A stretch of 35,597 nt of DNA from a virus: IMG/VR virus record IMGVR_UViG_3300041809_003492, positions 1-35,597 of that record; one strand, 5' to 3'. The notes beneath the pieces are model-generated. The model had not been told where the DNA came from. It did not search any database and worked only from the letters and a program-made list of their open reading frames with translations. The position numbers and the translations under genes are program-made. Below, piece after piece: positions 1 through 8,550 of this stretch; the stretch's first letter is position 1, and each line of letters opens with the position of its first letter.

Positions 1-1878
1 TACATACTGCGGATTCGCCGCGACGTCGCCACTGCCGTAGCCGCCCGGAGGAGTGGGGCTATAGGCGGTCGACGGGCCCACATATTTGCTCGTGTAGGCC
101 GAGCCGGTCACTTCCCACCACGCATTGTTGCCCACGTTTTCAAACGTGTTTGCGCCGGGAGTGTAACCGGTATACCAGCCGACTCCATAAGCCGTGCCAG
201 AAGTCGATGGCGTAAGCCAGAAAATGTTGTCGGCAACTTCGGCATAAAGAGCGGCCTCGCCGGTGCTGTTCTCCCAAGCAAAGGCCCCGAAACCGCCGCT
301 CCCGGTGGGACTTGCCAGAACTGTATTATGCGTCGCCTGAATCGTCTCGCCCGATGGCGGACTTCCAACCCCATTAACGATTTGCGTGGGGGAGTAGCCG
401 TTTGGCGTCGGAATCGAGAGCCAGCCCTCAATCGTATAAGCGAAGCTGCCTCCGGGGAAATAAAGGCAGGTATTCGATCCCTGATCGCCGGAGGCGCTGT
501 TATATTGATTCTCAACAGTGCCTCCGTTAAAGACAGTGCCCGCATAGGGTGACGGATCTCCGCAGTAAAGATGCAGAGAGCCGCTCGAATTGTTGAATGC
601 CAGCAGGGTGACGGCGCGAGTCACCGAGATTGCCGGATAGGCCCCCGTCGAGGCTTGCGCCAGCAGGTAGAACAGATCGCCATCAAAGTGGCCGGTGGCA
701 TGGCCTACGGTGCCTTCAGCAAAGGCTGAGTAACTGGACGAGCCAGCGAATACATTCCCATTCACGATGCACTGATCGTCCTGCCCGTCGTCGCTCCCGT
801 TGCCCTGCGCTTCTTTGAATTCACCCTCGATATAGTTATTTTCAATTTGGCAGGCGAAATTGGCGAGTGGATTTGCGATGGTCAAATTGACGGCGTAGCC
901 AGAGGAATTTATTGGGTTTATGATCGTGTTGTTATTGAAGATAAAAGAAAGACCGCTTCCGGCCCCACTCGTGGTAACGTCGGTCTCTATGACGCCACTG
1001 GAAACAAAAGCACAATGGGTGCATGACGCCGAGAGGCCGTTTCCGTAGTAGAAAAAATAGGGATACCAGCATTGACCGGAGGCCGTGCCGCAACCGATGA
1101 AATTCGCGTAGGTCGCTTGCATCATGCCGGATTCTTGATAGGTGGAATTCGAGAACCCTCCAAAGTTTCCCGATCCGACCGCGTTCTCCACGGTCACGGG
1201 GCCGGACGATGTTCCATTGAGTTTAAGAACCGCGTACGGCCCAGAATTCCCCCCATTCGTGTATCCGACCTGCCACACATAATTGCTGGTGGCGGGGGCG
1301 GATGCGAGCGAGGAATCATGGATGAGGCTTGGCGAGAAAAAGGTAAGCGTTGTTACGCTTCCCGCTGCGAAGGCATTCAACGATAGCGTTAGAGATGTGC
1401 CGGAAATGGCCAACACAATGGTCCCAGGGTACATGCCCGCGCCCGTCACAGCTTGACCGATCGCTACGCCCGTGCCAGATGCCAGGGTGACGGAATTTGA
1501 CCCACTGCTCCACGTCCCCGTGGTGGTCGCAGCTGCCGTTTGAGGATTGACCTGCCACGTGGCGGGGCATTGGTTTACCGGCCCTTGAAGATCTAAGGTG
1601 CCATTTACAATCAGGATTCCAGTCCCCGAAGAGCTTGAACACATGATTGCCGCTGCGCCGCCGCTGGCGGGCGACGTGCCCACCGTGGCCGTGTAGCCAG
1701 TCGGGATGGTTACCGTGTAACTATTCGCCAGCGTCACCGTGTCGCCACTGCCAGGGATGCCGGAAGGCGACCAGGTGGAGGTGCTGTTCCAGTTGCCTGT
1801 AGCGTTCGACGTGTAAGCCGTGGCGCACGCCTGCGCGGACGCGCAGGCGAGCGCGATCGAAACGAGTAATCGCTTCAT
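1..1878 (-). CDS. Exported probable beta-helix surface/tail-spike protein, partial (runs off left edge)
   Basis: The reading frame opens with ATG at 1878 and stays open to base 1, so at least 626 residues are present and the C-terminus is missing. GGGAG lies 7 bases before the start. The N-terminus MKRLLVSIALACASAQACA reads as a Sec signal peptide with an A-x-A cleavage site. A segment rich in Gly, Trp, Ser and Thr follows, with a GNWNSTSTW...PGSGDTVTL pattern typical of the first strand of secreted beta-rich proteins. The rest is rich in Asn, Gly and Ser with repeated hydrophobic-Asn-N patterns, and the last visible part has GDVAANPQYV, resembling the DP-F-V element of parallel beta-helix proteins. 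It is the fifth exported protein in a row after the tail-tip genes. I infer a beta-helical spike or surface protein, perhaps polysaccharide-binding. No catalytic residues can be assigned. Confidence 0.75.
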   Translation of the reverse strand, partial: MKRLLVSIALACASAQACATAYTSNATGNWNSTSTWSPSGIPGSGDTVTLANSYTVTIPTGYTATVGTSPASGGAAAIMCSSSSGTGILIVNGTLDLQGPVNQCPATWQVNPQTAAATTTGTWSSGSNSVTLASGTGVAIGQAVTGAGMYPGTIVLAISGTSLTLSLNAFAAGSVTTLTFFSPSLIHDSSLASAPATSNYVWQVGYTNGGNSGPYAVLKLNGTSSGPVTVENAVGSGNFGGFSNSTYQESGMMQATYANFIGCGTASGQCWYPYFFYYGNGLSASCTHCAFVSSGVIETDVTTSGAGSGLSFIFNNNTIINPINSSGYAVNLTIANPLANFACQIENNYIEGEFKEAQGNGSDDGQDDQCIVNGNVFAGSSSYSAFAEGTVGHATGHFDGDLFYLLAQASTGAYPAISVTRAVTLLAFNNSSGSLHLYCGDPSPYAGTVFNGGTVENQYNSASGDQGSNTCLYFPGGSFAYTIEGWLSIPTPNGYSPTQIVNGVGSPPSGETIQATHNTVLASPTGSGGFGAFAWENSTGEAALYAEVADNIFWLTPSTSGTAYGVGWYTGYTPGANTFENVGNNAWWEVTGSAYTSKYVGPSTAYSPTPPGGYGSGDVAANPQYV

Positions 1879-1935
1879 TGATTCACTCCCAATTTGTCGA
1901 AGAGAAAGTCGAAGAGAAGGCCGAGCAGCGTAGCC

Positions 1936-2691
1936 TTATTGGCAAACGAGCTGCGCGTTGATGTAGCCCGTGCCAGAGGTTGTGATCAGATCCACGCCCA
2001 CAACGTCGTTCGGCGCCACAGCCGTCGTGGTGAAATCAGTCACCGTGCTGCTTTGAATCACGGTGCCCGTCGAAAGCGAGACGCCGCTGGTCGAGATAGA
2101 ATTCGAGCCGAGCGTCGGGATCGCTGTGCCTGCAGCCACCTTCAAGAACTTCACTGTGTCCGTTCCCGCATCCGCCTGGATGGACCAGCCCGTAATGGTG
2201 CAAGCAAAGGGGACAGTGATGTAGCCAATCAGGCCCGTCGAAAGCGCGGATCCGCCAGGCTGCCCAAACTGGAAGCTGATCACGCGCGGGATGCAGGCCG
2301 ACGCCTGCGGGTTCAGCAGTTGAAACTCCGTGCCGTCATAGATCGCGTCGGCGACCGCCGTCGTCGTCAGATCGCTCGCGACAAGCGCAGCCGTCCCACA
2401 CTTGGTGATCGATATGGCAGACAGGCCATTGACTGCGAGAGTCGGCGCCGGCGCCGTGTTCGCGGCCGTAGGCAGCCACCGCACCTCGAGGCCGGCCGTC
2501 AGATAAGGCACCGGTGGCGCGAGCGTCACCGTCTGCGCCTGAGCCGTGCCGCCGCCGGCGGAATAGAGAGGCGTGGCGATATCCCGCGCGGTCTTCGCCG
2601 TGCCGGTCTGCGCGCGCAGCACTCCCGTCAGCAGCAGAAGCGCCGCCAGCGCCGTCTTAGTTGGTGCGTTCAACTTCTGCATGAAGGTCAT
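1936..2691 (-). CDS. Exported fibre-like protein with ANT/YDGT repeat module
   Basis: 251 residues. The start overlaps the end of the preceding gene by 35 bases; an alternative ATG lies three codons downstream. Residues 1-28 (MTFMQKL..TALAALLLLTGVLRAQ) read as a Sec signal peptide. Residues about 75-130 contain a fibre module with ANTAPAPTLAVNG, ITKCG, LTTTAVA and YDGTEFQLLNPQ. The same module is found in the next gene upstream (2657-3574) and in the head-region gene at 14547-14987. The C-terminal half is a beta-rich domain with many Thr and Val. A tail-fibre or adhesin subunit is the best guess. The signal peptide is unusual for a virion protein. A role as a phage-encoded secreted protein of the host cell is equally possible. 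Confidence 0.72.
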   Translation of the reverse strand: MTFMQKLNAPTKTALAALLLLTGVLRAQTGTAKTARDIATPLYSAGGGTAQAQTVTLAPPVPYLTAGLEVRWLPTAANTAPAPTLAVNGLSAISITKCGTAALVASDLTTTAVADAIYDGTEFQLLNPQASACIPRVISFQFGQPGGSALSTGLIGYITVPFACTITGWSIQADAGTDTVKFLKVAAGTAIPTLGSNSISTSGVSLSTGTVIQSSTVTDFTTTAVAPNDVVGVDLITTSGTGYINAQLVCQ

Positions 2692-3574
2692 AGGTTCCCG
2701 TCCCTGATGTGCAGGCTCCGTAGGTCGTGGTATAAGTGATGGCGCTGGCCGCGGCGGACCAGAGCGGGATCGCCGCGTCGACGTAGCCGGCGGCAGCAGA
2801 GATCGACGTGTTGGCGAGCGTCAACGGAATGGTCTGCGCCGTGTGCGCGTGCGTCGCGTCGGTCCAGCCCACCGTGGCGTACACGCTCCCCGTGCCCGTA
2901 GTGCAGAGTGCGTTCTGGTCGACGTAGAGCCGCACCAGGTAGTGGCCGGCCGCCGGCGTCGAGGCCAGAAGATTGACGCTCGATTGCGACGCCGACTGCG
3001 AGGTCACATCGGAGACACCGAGCACCGTGGGGTAGCCAATCCCGGCCGTGCTCTGTCCGTCGGCAGTGCTCGGATAACCGCCTGCCGCCCAGATGATGTT
3101 CGCGTTGTAGCCGACGACGTGCTGCGCGCCTGTGGAAACGGCCGTTTCGCCGGGCGTCGACACGCCTACGCCATCTGTCATCGTTCCGGCCCCGGCCCCA
3201 CAGGCCGAGGCCTGCGGATTCTGCAGTTCCATGTCGGTCCCGTCGTAGACGAACACCGCGACCGCGGTTGTAGTCAGATCGCTTGCCGCTACCGCCGATT
3301 GGCCGCATTTAGTGATGGTTTTTGCCGCAACGCCGCAGTATGCCAGCGTGGGCGTCGTGGTCGTGTTGGCGTGCCCCGGCAGCACCTTGATCACTTCGCC
3401 GGTGCTGATGGCAATGCAACTGTTCACCGTGGCGACCAGCGTATTGACCGCGCCGGTGTCCGCCGCGTAATTGGGCGCGAGGTTGTTCTCGGGATAGTTC
3501 GCGTTCGCCGTCTGCGCCACGACAGGTACCGAAAGCAACGCGAGAGCAAAAACTGAAAGCAAAAGCCTTTTCAT
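2657..3574 (-). CDS. Exported fibre-like protein, two modules
   Basis: 305 residues. The ATG overlaps the upstream stop as ATGA, with GGAGGAG just before it, which fixes the start well. Residues 1-20 (MKRLLLSVFALALLSVPVVA) form a clear signal peptide cut before QTAN. Residues about 36-122 carry the ANT...YDGT...LQNPQ module, including AADTGAVN, HANTTTTPTLAYCG, ITKCG and YDGTDMELQNPQ. Residues about 187-305 are paralogous to the C-terminal domain of the adjacent upstream protein: SDVTSQSASQSSVNLL here against SDVTNQTASQGTVNLV there. The protein therefore combines a fibre module with a second beta-sandwich-like domain. Likely a receptor-binding or surface protein; the partner is unknown. Confidence 0.75.
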   Translation of the reverse strand: MKRLLLSVFALALLSVPVVAQTANANYPENNLAPNYAADTGAVNTLVATVNSCIAISTGEVIKVLPGHANTTTTPTLAYCGVAAKTITKCGQSAVAASDLTTTAVAVFVYDGTDMELQNPQASACGAGAGTMTDGVGVSTPGETAVSTGAQHVVGYNANIIWAAGGYPSTADGQSTAGIGYPTVLGVSDVTSQSASQSSVNLLASTPAAGHYLVRLYVDQNALCTTGTGSVYATVGWTDATHAHTAQTIPLTLANTSISAAAGYVDAAIPLWSAAASAITYTTTYGACTSGTGTYDLHAEVERTN

Positions 3575-4419
3575 TGGATCTCCTCCACGGCGATGTGCGC
3601 GTCGTAACTCGCTGGCCCACCGGTCGCGCAGGAGCCGGTCAGGGTTGAGGTGTAAGTGACGGCGGTTGCAGCAAGAACATAAATCGGCACCACGCCTTGG
3701 ATCGAGCCGGTGACCGGCGCCTGCGAGGGCCCGATAGTGAGCGCCACGCTTGAGACCGAGCGCGCGCTCACGGGGTCGACCCAGTTGAAGGTGAAATGGA
3801 CGGCAACAGTGCCGCTGCCGCAAACCGAGTGCTGGTTCGCGTAATAGCTGATGCGATATTTCCCCGTCGCCGGCGCCGTGCCCACCAGGTTCACAGTGCC
3901 CTGCGAGGCGGTCTGATTCGTCACGTCGGAGTCCCCGACGCTCGCGCCCGCGACCGTGCACACGCCGACGCAGCCATTCACCGACTGCACATATGCGATC
4001 ATCGGCAGCGGCGGGATGCTGGGAAGGAAGTTATCCAGGCTACAAACCCCGGCCGTACACCAGGAATTGCTGTAGGTCGGTTGCAAACACGAGTAACCAG
4101 GCCCGAGAACCTGCGACCCGTTCTGCGTGCTCAATATCGCCTGAAAGCAGACGTTTGCCGGGATGGTCAGCGCCGTATCGGGCACGCCCGTCAAAGTGAA
4201 CGCGCCATTCTGAACGCTAACTGTCAGCGGCGTGATCGACGCCTGGCCGCCTCCCGGCCGGTGGTAACTGGCCGGCTGGCCAGCGGCCGTCACAGGAGCG
4301 AGCGTCAGCGTCCCGTACGCCGGATTCAGACCATCGTAGAGATAGGACGCCTGGACCGTCACCGTCTGCGCGCCGGCCGCACAGCAAATCGCCAAAATCA
4401 ACCACGCAATCTTTTTCAT
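3571..4419 (-). CDS. Exported fibre-like protein sharing domains with both neighbours
   Basis: 282 residues from ATG 4419, chosen because AAGGGG lies 7 bases upstream and a signal peptide (MKKIAWLILAICCAAGA, cut before Q18) follows directly. Residues about 18-140 resemble the N-terminal domain of the large spike encoded just upstream. Shared features are TVSVQNGAFTL versus TVTAGAFSI, CFQAIL versus CYAVTI, VLGPGYSCLQP versus a GCVQP element, and an NFLPSIPP or SFIPPGP end. Residues about 163-282 resemble the C-terminal domain of the downstream gene 2657-3574. The gene thus links the two neighbours as a module hybrid. Function is inferred only from position: tail-tip or surface protein. Confidence 0.75.
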   Translation of the reverse strand: MKKIAWLILAICCAAGAQTVTVQASYLYDGLNPAYGTLTLAPVTAAGQPASYHRPGGGQASITPLTVSVQNGAFTLTGVPDTALTIPANVCFQAILSTQNGSQVLGPGYSCLQPTYSNSWCTAGVCSLDNFLPSIPPLPMIAYVQSVNGCVGVCTVAGASVGDSDVTNQTASQGTVNLVGTAPATGKYRISYYANQHSVCGSGTVAVHFTFNWVDPVSARSVSSVALTIGPSQAPVTGSIQGVVPIYVLAATAVTYTSTLTGSCATGGPASYDAHIAVEEIQ

Positions 4420-4445
4420 CCGCGATCCCCTTGTGCTCTGCATGG

Positions 4446-7331
4446 TTAGCAGTGGGTTACAATCCCATTTACGCTGGCGAAGCTCGAGCTGGGGCTCCCG
4501 CTGCAAGACACAGAGGCCGTGTCGTTCACATAGGGCACGTTCCCGATATTCACCAGGCCATTCCACGAGCCGCTCGTGATGCTTCCGGCGGTATATCCTG
4601 CAGTGTCGATGTTCCCGTAGAGGATCGGCGCGCTGCCGCCCCCGGAATTGCTCGCCTTCAGGATGGTCCACCCGCTGTTATAGTTTTGGGCGGCGATGTT
4701 GAGCATGACCGCATTGCCGACGCCAAAGTTCGTGGCAGACGTGTTGGTTACTGAAACGATCGAGGGCGACGATCCCCAGGGACAACTGACATAAAAAGCC
4801 GTGCTATCGATCCACAGCGGGGCGCCGCGCCAATTGGTAATCGACAGCATTGAGCTTGAGGGAATAGTGCCACTGCCGCAGCTCGTTCCCCCGATCATTG
4901 AATTTCTAATCGACAACTGCGTCTGCGAACTCGGGCCCGCGTCGCCACTGCCGTCAATGGTCCAGGGGCCGTCCGTCACCACGTCATTCACGATGCCGCC
5001 GTTAATTTGCGTGCCCATTCCGATGGCCACGCTCGTGTACGCCGTGGGATAGGTCGTCGTGTTTTGAATGCTTACGTTGTCGAGTTCGAAATTGCGGGCC
5101 GCCAGAATGCCCGTGACGCTTCCGGTCGTCGCGGTGAGTTTGAGATGCAAGTCTTTGACCGCGGGCCTGTAATTTGCGCCGGTCCCGTCGGCGATGATCA
5201 GCGCGTCTCCGGTTCCGGTCATCTGCAGGTTTGCCCCGTTGCCCTCCAGCGTAACCGGGCCGGCCAGTCCGAGACCGGATGAAATGCTGCAGGTTCTGGC
5301 GGTAGCTCCGCCCGCGGCGTTTGTCGGAGGCGGAAGGTTAAGGACAATCGGACCATTCGTGGCCTGCAGCGACGCGCCATAATAGAGCGCCGAATTAAAC
5401 ACCGCGTGGTCGTCCGTCGAACCGTCGCAGGCCGCAGACCAGGGAGGATCGGTGATGTAAAGATTCAGCCCCGTTCCGGCGGAGTTAATGGTTGGGCTCG
5501 CGGCAAAGTTGGCGAGCAGATACTGCGATTGCGCGGGGTTCGTCATGATCGCAGCAGCTACCGATTCCGCAAAAGCGGCATATCCGAAGAGATTGGGATG
5601 CAGGTTCCCTTCGCCGTCAGAAGCCATGGCGCCATGGTCGTTGGAATAGGTCCATCCATAGCTCGCCCCGTTTGCCGGGCCTGAGAACATTGCCCAATTG
5701 TTGATCCACGGTAGTGGAACACTGAGACCCGGATTTGAGTTGCTCTCTGCCAGCGCTTGGAGAGCCGCCACATAGGGCAGCATCACGGCGGGAGTTTGGT
5801 TGCCGCTTGGGTTCCCCGAGACTAGAGCAACATCGGCGCCGGTAGCCAGCAATGCAGAAATGACAGTCTGCATGTTGGCGCTAAACGTAGAAACGGCGAT
5901 CGAGGTCCCCCAGTCGTTGATCCCAGCTTCGTAGACCGTAAGATCACAGCCAAGAGTAGCCCACGGCAACGAATAGCCAGCCCCGTACGGATTCGACCGG
6001 TCGGCAAAATTAGCGGAAGTTCCACCGCCATTTCCCATCAGCTCAACGAGCACCATATGCGAGGTCGAGTCATAGCCCTCTTCACCCCACAGATCGACCG
6101 GACCGCCGCTCGACCATGTGACATTGAGGGTGTGCGCGCCGACCGTGCTTGCGGTCAAAGTCAAAACCCCGATTCCCGGGCTGCCTGATGTGCTTTGCGT
6201 GGTTGCAGTACCGCCGTCGATATTCGCGCTGATGACGCCCGCGCTGCTGTTCTTCAGATAGAAGATACGAAAAGTGTTGACGTTCTCCGTGGGCGTAAAG
6301 GCCAGGGTTCCGGCGCTCGAAGCCGTCATCGCATAGCCGCCTGGCACTTGATTTGACGGGTTTCCAGCCCACGCGGAGTTTACGCTAAGGCGCGAATCCG
6401 CGCTCAGTAATTGGTAGGGAGATATATAGAGCGAACTCGCGGAGCCAAACCAGTTGGCGGCTTGCGCTTGAATATGATATTGCGATTGCAGGATGCGCGA
6501 AAGTTGCAGCGCGGGAGCATAGAAGACCTGATTGCCAGATGGAAGGCTCCAAAAGCCCCGCTGCGTTGAGTCTCCCGCCATGCAGACGCGGGCGTTTGCG
6601 GATTGAGCCAACACAGCGGCAAGCGCCGTCGCCCAGTGATAATAGTTTCCATCACTGCCAACGCCGCTTGTTGCCGCCACAGGCGCGCAGGACGACGCAT
6701 TGGTGCAATCGAGGCTATAAGTGCCGGGCGCTGGATTGCCTAGCAGGTTCGAAACGGCCGCCGCGGCCGTGGTTGCCCCGGTGCAGCCTCCGCTGATTGA
6801 GCCGCCGCCGGAACCGCACCCCCCGGTGCCCGGATTTCCCTGCGGCCCTTGCGGCCCGGTTGCTCCTGCGGGCCCTGCAACCACCTCGGCAGTCGCGGGC
6901 CCCGGAGGTATGAAGCTATCGAAGCTCCAGGTCGAGCCCGAGGGCTGCACGCATCCGTAGGACCCGCCTGCGTTCACGTGGATGCCATCGTTCGCCAGGC
7001 CCGCACCGAGCAGCACTTTGCCGGTCAGATTGTCGAGAATCGTGACGGCATAGCAGGGATACTGCGGATCGCTGAGCGATGTGTCCAGCGTAGAGATTGA
7101 GAACGCCCCGGCCGTCACCGTCGCCGTGATGGGGACGCCAAGGTACTGTCCGCCGGCCGTGCCGATCCGCGCGGACGTGAGCAGCTGCCAGTAAATGGTG
7201 CCGTTCGCGACCAGGTGCCCCGTGCCTCCTGTGCTCGAAGCCGAGACGGTCGTATATTGCGCAACTGCCGCAGGCGCAAAAAGTGCACACAAGAGCAACA
7301 GCGCCACGATGGCGTGGATCCGAAAACGCAT
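4446..7331 (-). CDS. Exported tailspike-like protein: collagen-like + SGNH esterase + beta-helix
   Basis: 961 residues from ATG 7331, chosen for the AAGGAG site 5 bases upstream and the signal peptide MRFRIHAIVALLLLCALFAPAAVA, cut before Q25. Domains in order: a beta-rich N-domain (about 26-148) shared with the next gene; a short collagen-like GPAGATGPQGPQGNPG stretch (153-168) and Gly-rich linker; an SGNH/GDSL hydrolase with block I AGDS (Ser255), a block III-like GIND (470-473) and a block V-like GNLHP (His578); and a C-terminal part from about 624 starting DPPWSAACDGSTDD, typical of pectate-lyase-like beta-helices. A beta-sandwich segment (about 331-412) interrupts the hydrolase. The usual block V Asp three residues before His is Gly here, with Asp at 572. 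I infer an enzyme that deacetylates or cleaves surface polysaccharide. Confidence 0.82.
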   Translation of the reverse strand: MRFRIHAIVALLLLCALFAPAAVAQYTTVSASSTGGTGHLVANGTIYWQLLTSARIGTAGGQYLGVPITATVTAGAFSISTLDTSLSDPQYPCYAVTILDNLTGKVLLGAGLANDGIHVNAGGSYGCVQPSGSTWSFDSFIPPGPATAEVVAGPAGATGPQGPQGNPGTGGCGSGGGSISGGCTGATTAAAAVSNLLGNPAPGTYSLDCTNASSCAPVAATSGVGSDGNYYHWATALAAVLAQSANARVCMAGDSTQRGFWSLPSGNQVFYAPALQLSRILQSQYHIQAQAANWFGSASSLYISPYQLLSADSRLSVNSAWAGNPSNQVPGGYAMTASSAGTLAFTPTENVNTFRIFYLKNSSAGVISANIDGGTATTQSTSGSPGIGVLTLTASTVGAHTLNVTWSSGGPVDLWGEEGYDSTSHMVLVELMGNGGGTSANFADRSNPYGAGYSLPWATLGCDLTVYEAGINDWGTSIAVSTFSANMQTVISALLATGADVALVSGNPSGNQTPAVMLPYVAALQALAESNSNPGLSVPLPWINNWAMFSGPANGASYGWTYSNDHGAMASDGEGNLHPNLFGYAAFAESVAAAIMTNPAQSQYLLANFAASPTINSAGTGLNLYITDPPWSAACDGSTDDHAVFNSALYYGASLQATNGPIVLNLPPPTNAAGGATARTCSISSGLGLAGPVTLEGNGANLQMTGTGDALIIADGTGANYRPAVKDLHLKLTATTGSVTGILAARNFELDNVSIQNTTTYPTAYTSVAIGMGTQINGGIVNDVVTDGPWTIDGSGDAGPSSQTQLSIRNSMIGGTSCGSGTIPSSSMLSITNWRGAPLWIDSTAFYVSCPWGSSPSIVSVTNTSATNFGVGNAVMLNIAAQNYNSGWTILKASNSGGGSAPILYGNIDTAGYTAGSITSGSWNGLVNIGNVPYVNDTASVSCSGSPSSSFASVNGIVTHC

Positions 7332-7347
7332 GGCTACTCCTTTTTCG

Positions 7348-7899
7348 CTAGCCCCAAACCAGGGCAATATCGTTGAGGGTTTCAACCCAGTTGAAGCCGG
7401 AATCGGTGGGAAAGTAATACGTCTGATCGCTGGCCGTGTAGCGGCGATTCGATGGCCGCTGCAGATTCGCCATGCGGCTTTCGAGTTTCAGCGTGATCGC
7501 GATCGTGTCCGGAGAGATCGGCACCACCGGCTGATCGACCGTTCCCACAAAGAGCGGGTATGGCGCTCCGAGGATCCCGCCATTCTGGAAAACCGCGAAC
7601 CAGACGGTGACCGGCGCGCCCAGCTGGATCTCGAGCAGGCAATCGTTGAGCAACGTCGCATCGATGCCGGAAAGCGTGATCGTGGTGCCGTCCGCCTTTA
7701 CGTCGCTGCCCTCCGTCACGTCGCCGATCTGGCCGAGCGAGCCCACGCCAAGATAGGTATTGCCGCCATAGAGCAGCGAGCCCACGCCCGACCAGACATG
7801 CTGGACCCCGGTCGCGAGCGTGAGATCGACCAGAATGCACGGCGCCGCCAGGTTGGACGTGACGGCGGTGATCATCGGGCTCGGAAGATCGCGGGGCAT
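7348..7899 (-). CDS. Tail-tip/baseplate-hub-like protein
   Basis: 183 residues, starting on the base directly after the TAG of the preceding gene. The protein has an N-terminal domain that could form a beta-barrel (YGGNTYLGVG, ITLSGIDATL, VTVWFAVF, LFVGTVDQP) and a C-terminal signature ESRMANLQRPSNRRYTASDQ, followed by FPTDSGFNWVE. This arrangement is familiar from tail-tip or hub-associated proteins of siphophages and gene transfer agents (DUF2163-like), which sit below the distal tail protein. Its place between a distal-tail-like protein and the fibre cluster supports a structural role in the tail tip. It lacks a signal peptide, unlike the five genes that follow. Confidence 0.62.
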   Translation of the reverse strand: MPRDLPSPMITAVTSNLAAPCILVDLTLATGVQHVWSGVGSLLYGGNTYLGVGSLGQIGDVTEGSDVKADGTTITLSGIDATLLNDCLLEIQLGAPVTVWFAVFQNGGILGAPYPLFVGTVDQPVVPISPDTIAITLKLESRMANLQRPSNRRYTASDQTYYFPTDSGFNWVETLNDIALVWG

Positions 7900-8547
7900 C
7901 TAGCGCACCTCAATGCACTGAAAGCTGATCGTGGTGAGCCGTTGCGGGCTCGCGTGAATCGGCCGCCGGTTCGAAGCCAGGCGGAAAAGACCCTGCGGCG
8001 CAGCCAGAACGACCTCGGTTCCATCCGCCGGCGTCTCGCGCAACGACGGCCAGACGGTCAGCGTGGCGTTTCCGCCCGAGTCGGAGTTCACGATTTCGCA
8101 AACGCGATGCAGCCGGTAACCGATCTGGAACTGGTCGCCGGGCAGCAAAAGCCTGAACGCACTGGCAGCCCATCCCCGTGTCACCAGGGAGGTCGTAGAG
8201 GGCAGGTTGGCGCTGCCGCTGGTCGCAACTACAGGCGTGCCCGCGGCGGAGCCCTGAGGCCCGTTTGCGGCCCGCGGATCGCCAAGCTGGAAAACGTTGG
8301 CCTTGCCGCGCAGCTCGGCCAGGAAGCCCTCCCAAGCCCAGGCCTGCGCGGCTCTCAACGGCGGCAGGGTGATCGTCGCATCCCAAAAGTCCGCGCCTGG
8401 CCAGGGCTGCACCTGCTGCACCTTGGTAAACGGCGACTCGACGACAGCAACCGAATCGCTCATGCCCAGCTCGATCTCGGCAGGCCCGGGAGTCGAAGGC
8501 ATCGCGCACAGGTTATAGCTGTTGCTGCCAATCGTGATGGTGATCAT
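7900..8547 (-). CDS. Distal tail-like protein
   Basis: 215 residues from ATG 8547. A TTG codon sits directly before it, and the tape-measure stop is at 8551-8553. The N-terminal part (MITITIGSNSYNL..PSTPGPAEIELGMSDSVAVVESPFTKVQQ) and the motif FWDATITLPPLRAAQAWAWEGFL are followed by a loop with FQLGDP and a C-terminal domain containing LLPGDQFQIGYRLHRVCE. The position right after the tape measure is where Dit or lambda gpM-like proteins are encoded. I therefore assign a distal-tail or tail-tip role by synteny and general layout. Family membership is not proven by a diagnostic motif. Confidence 0.6.
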   Translation of the reverse strand: MITITIGSNSYNLCAMPSTPGPAEIELGMSDSVAVVESPFTKVQQVQPWPGADFWDATITLPPLRAAQAWAWEGFLAELRGKANVFQLGDPRAANGPQGSAAGTPVVATSGSANLPSTTSLVTRGWAASAFRLLLPGDQFQIGYRLHRVCEIVNSDSGGNATLTVWPSLRETPADGTEVVLAAPQGLFRLASNRRPIHASPQRLTTISFQCIEVR

Positions 8548-8550
8548 CAA

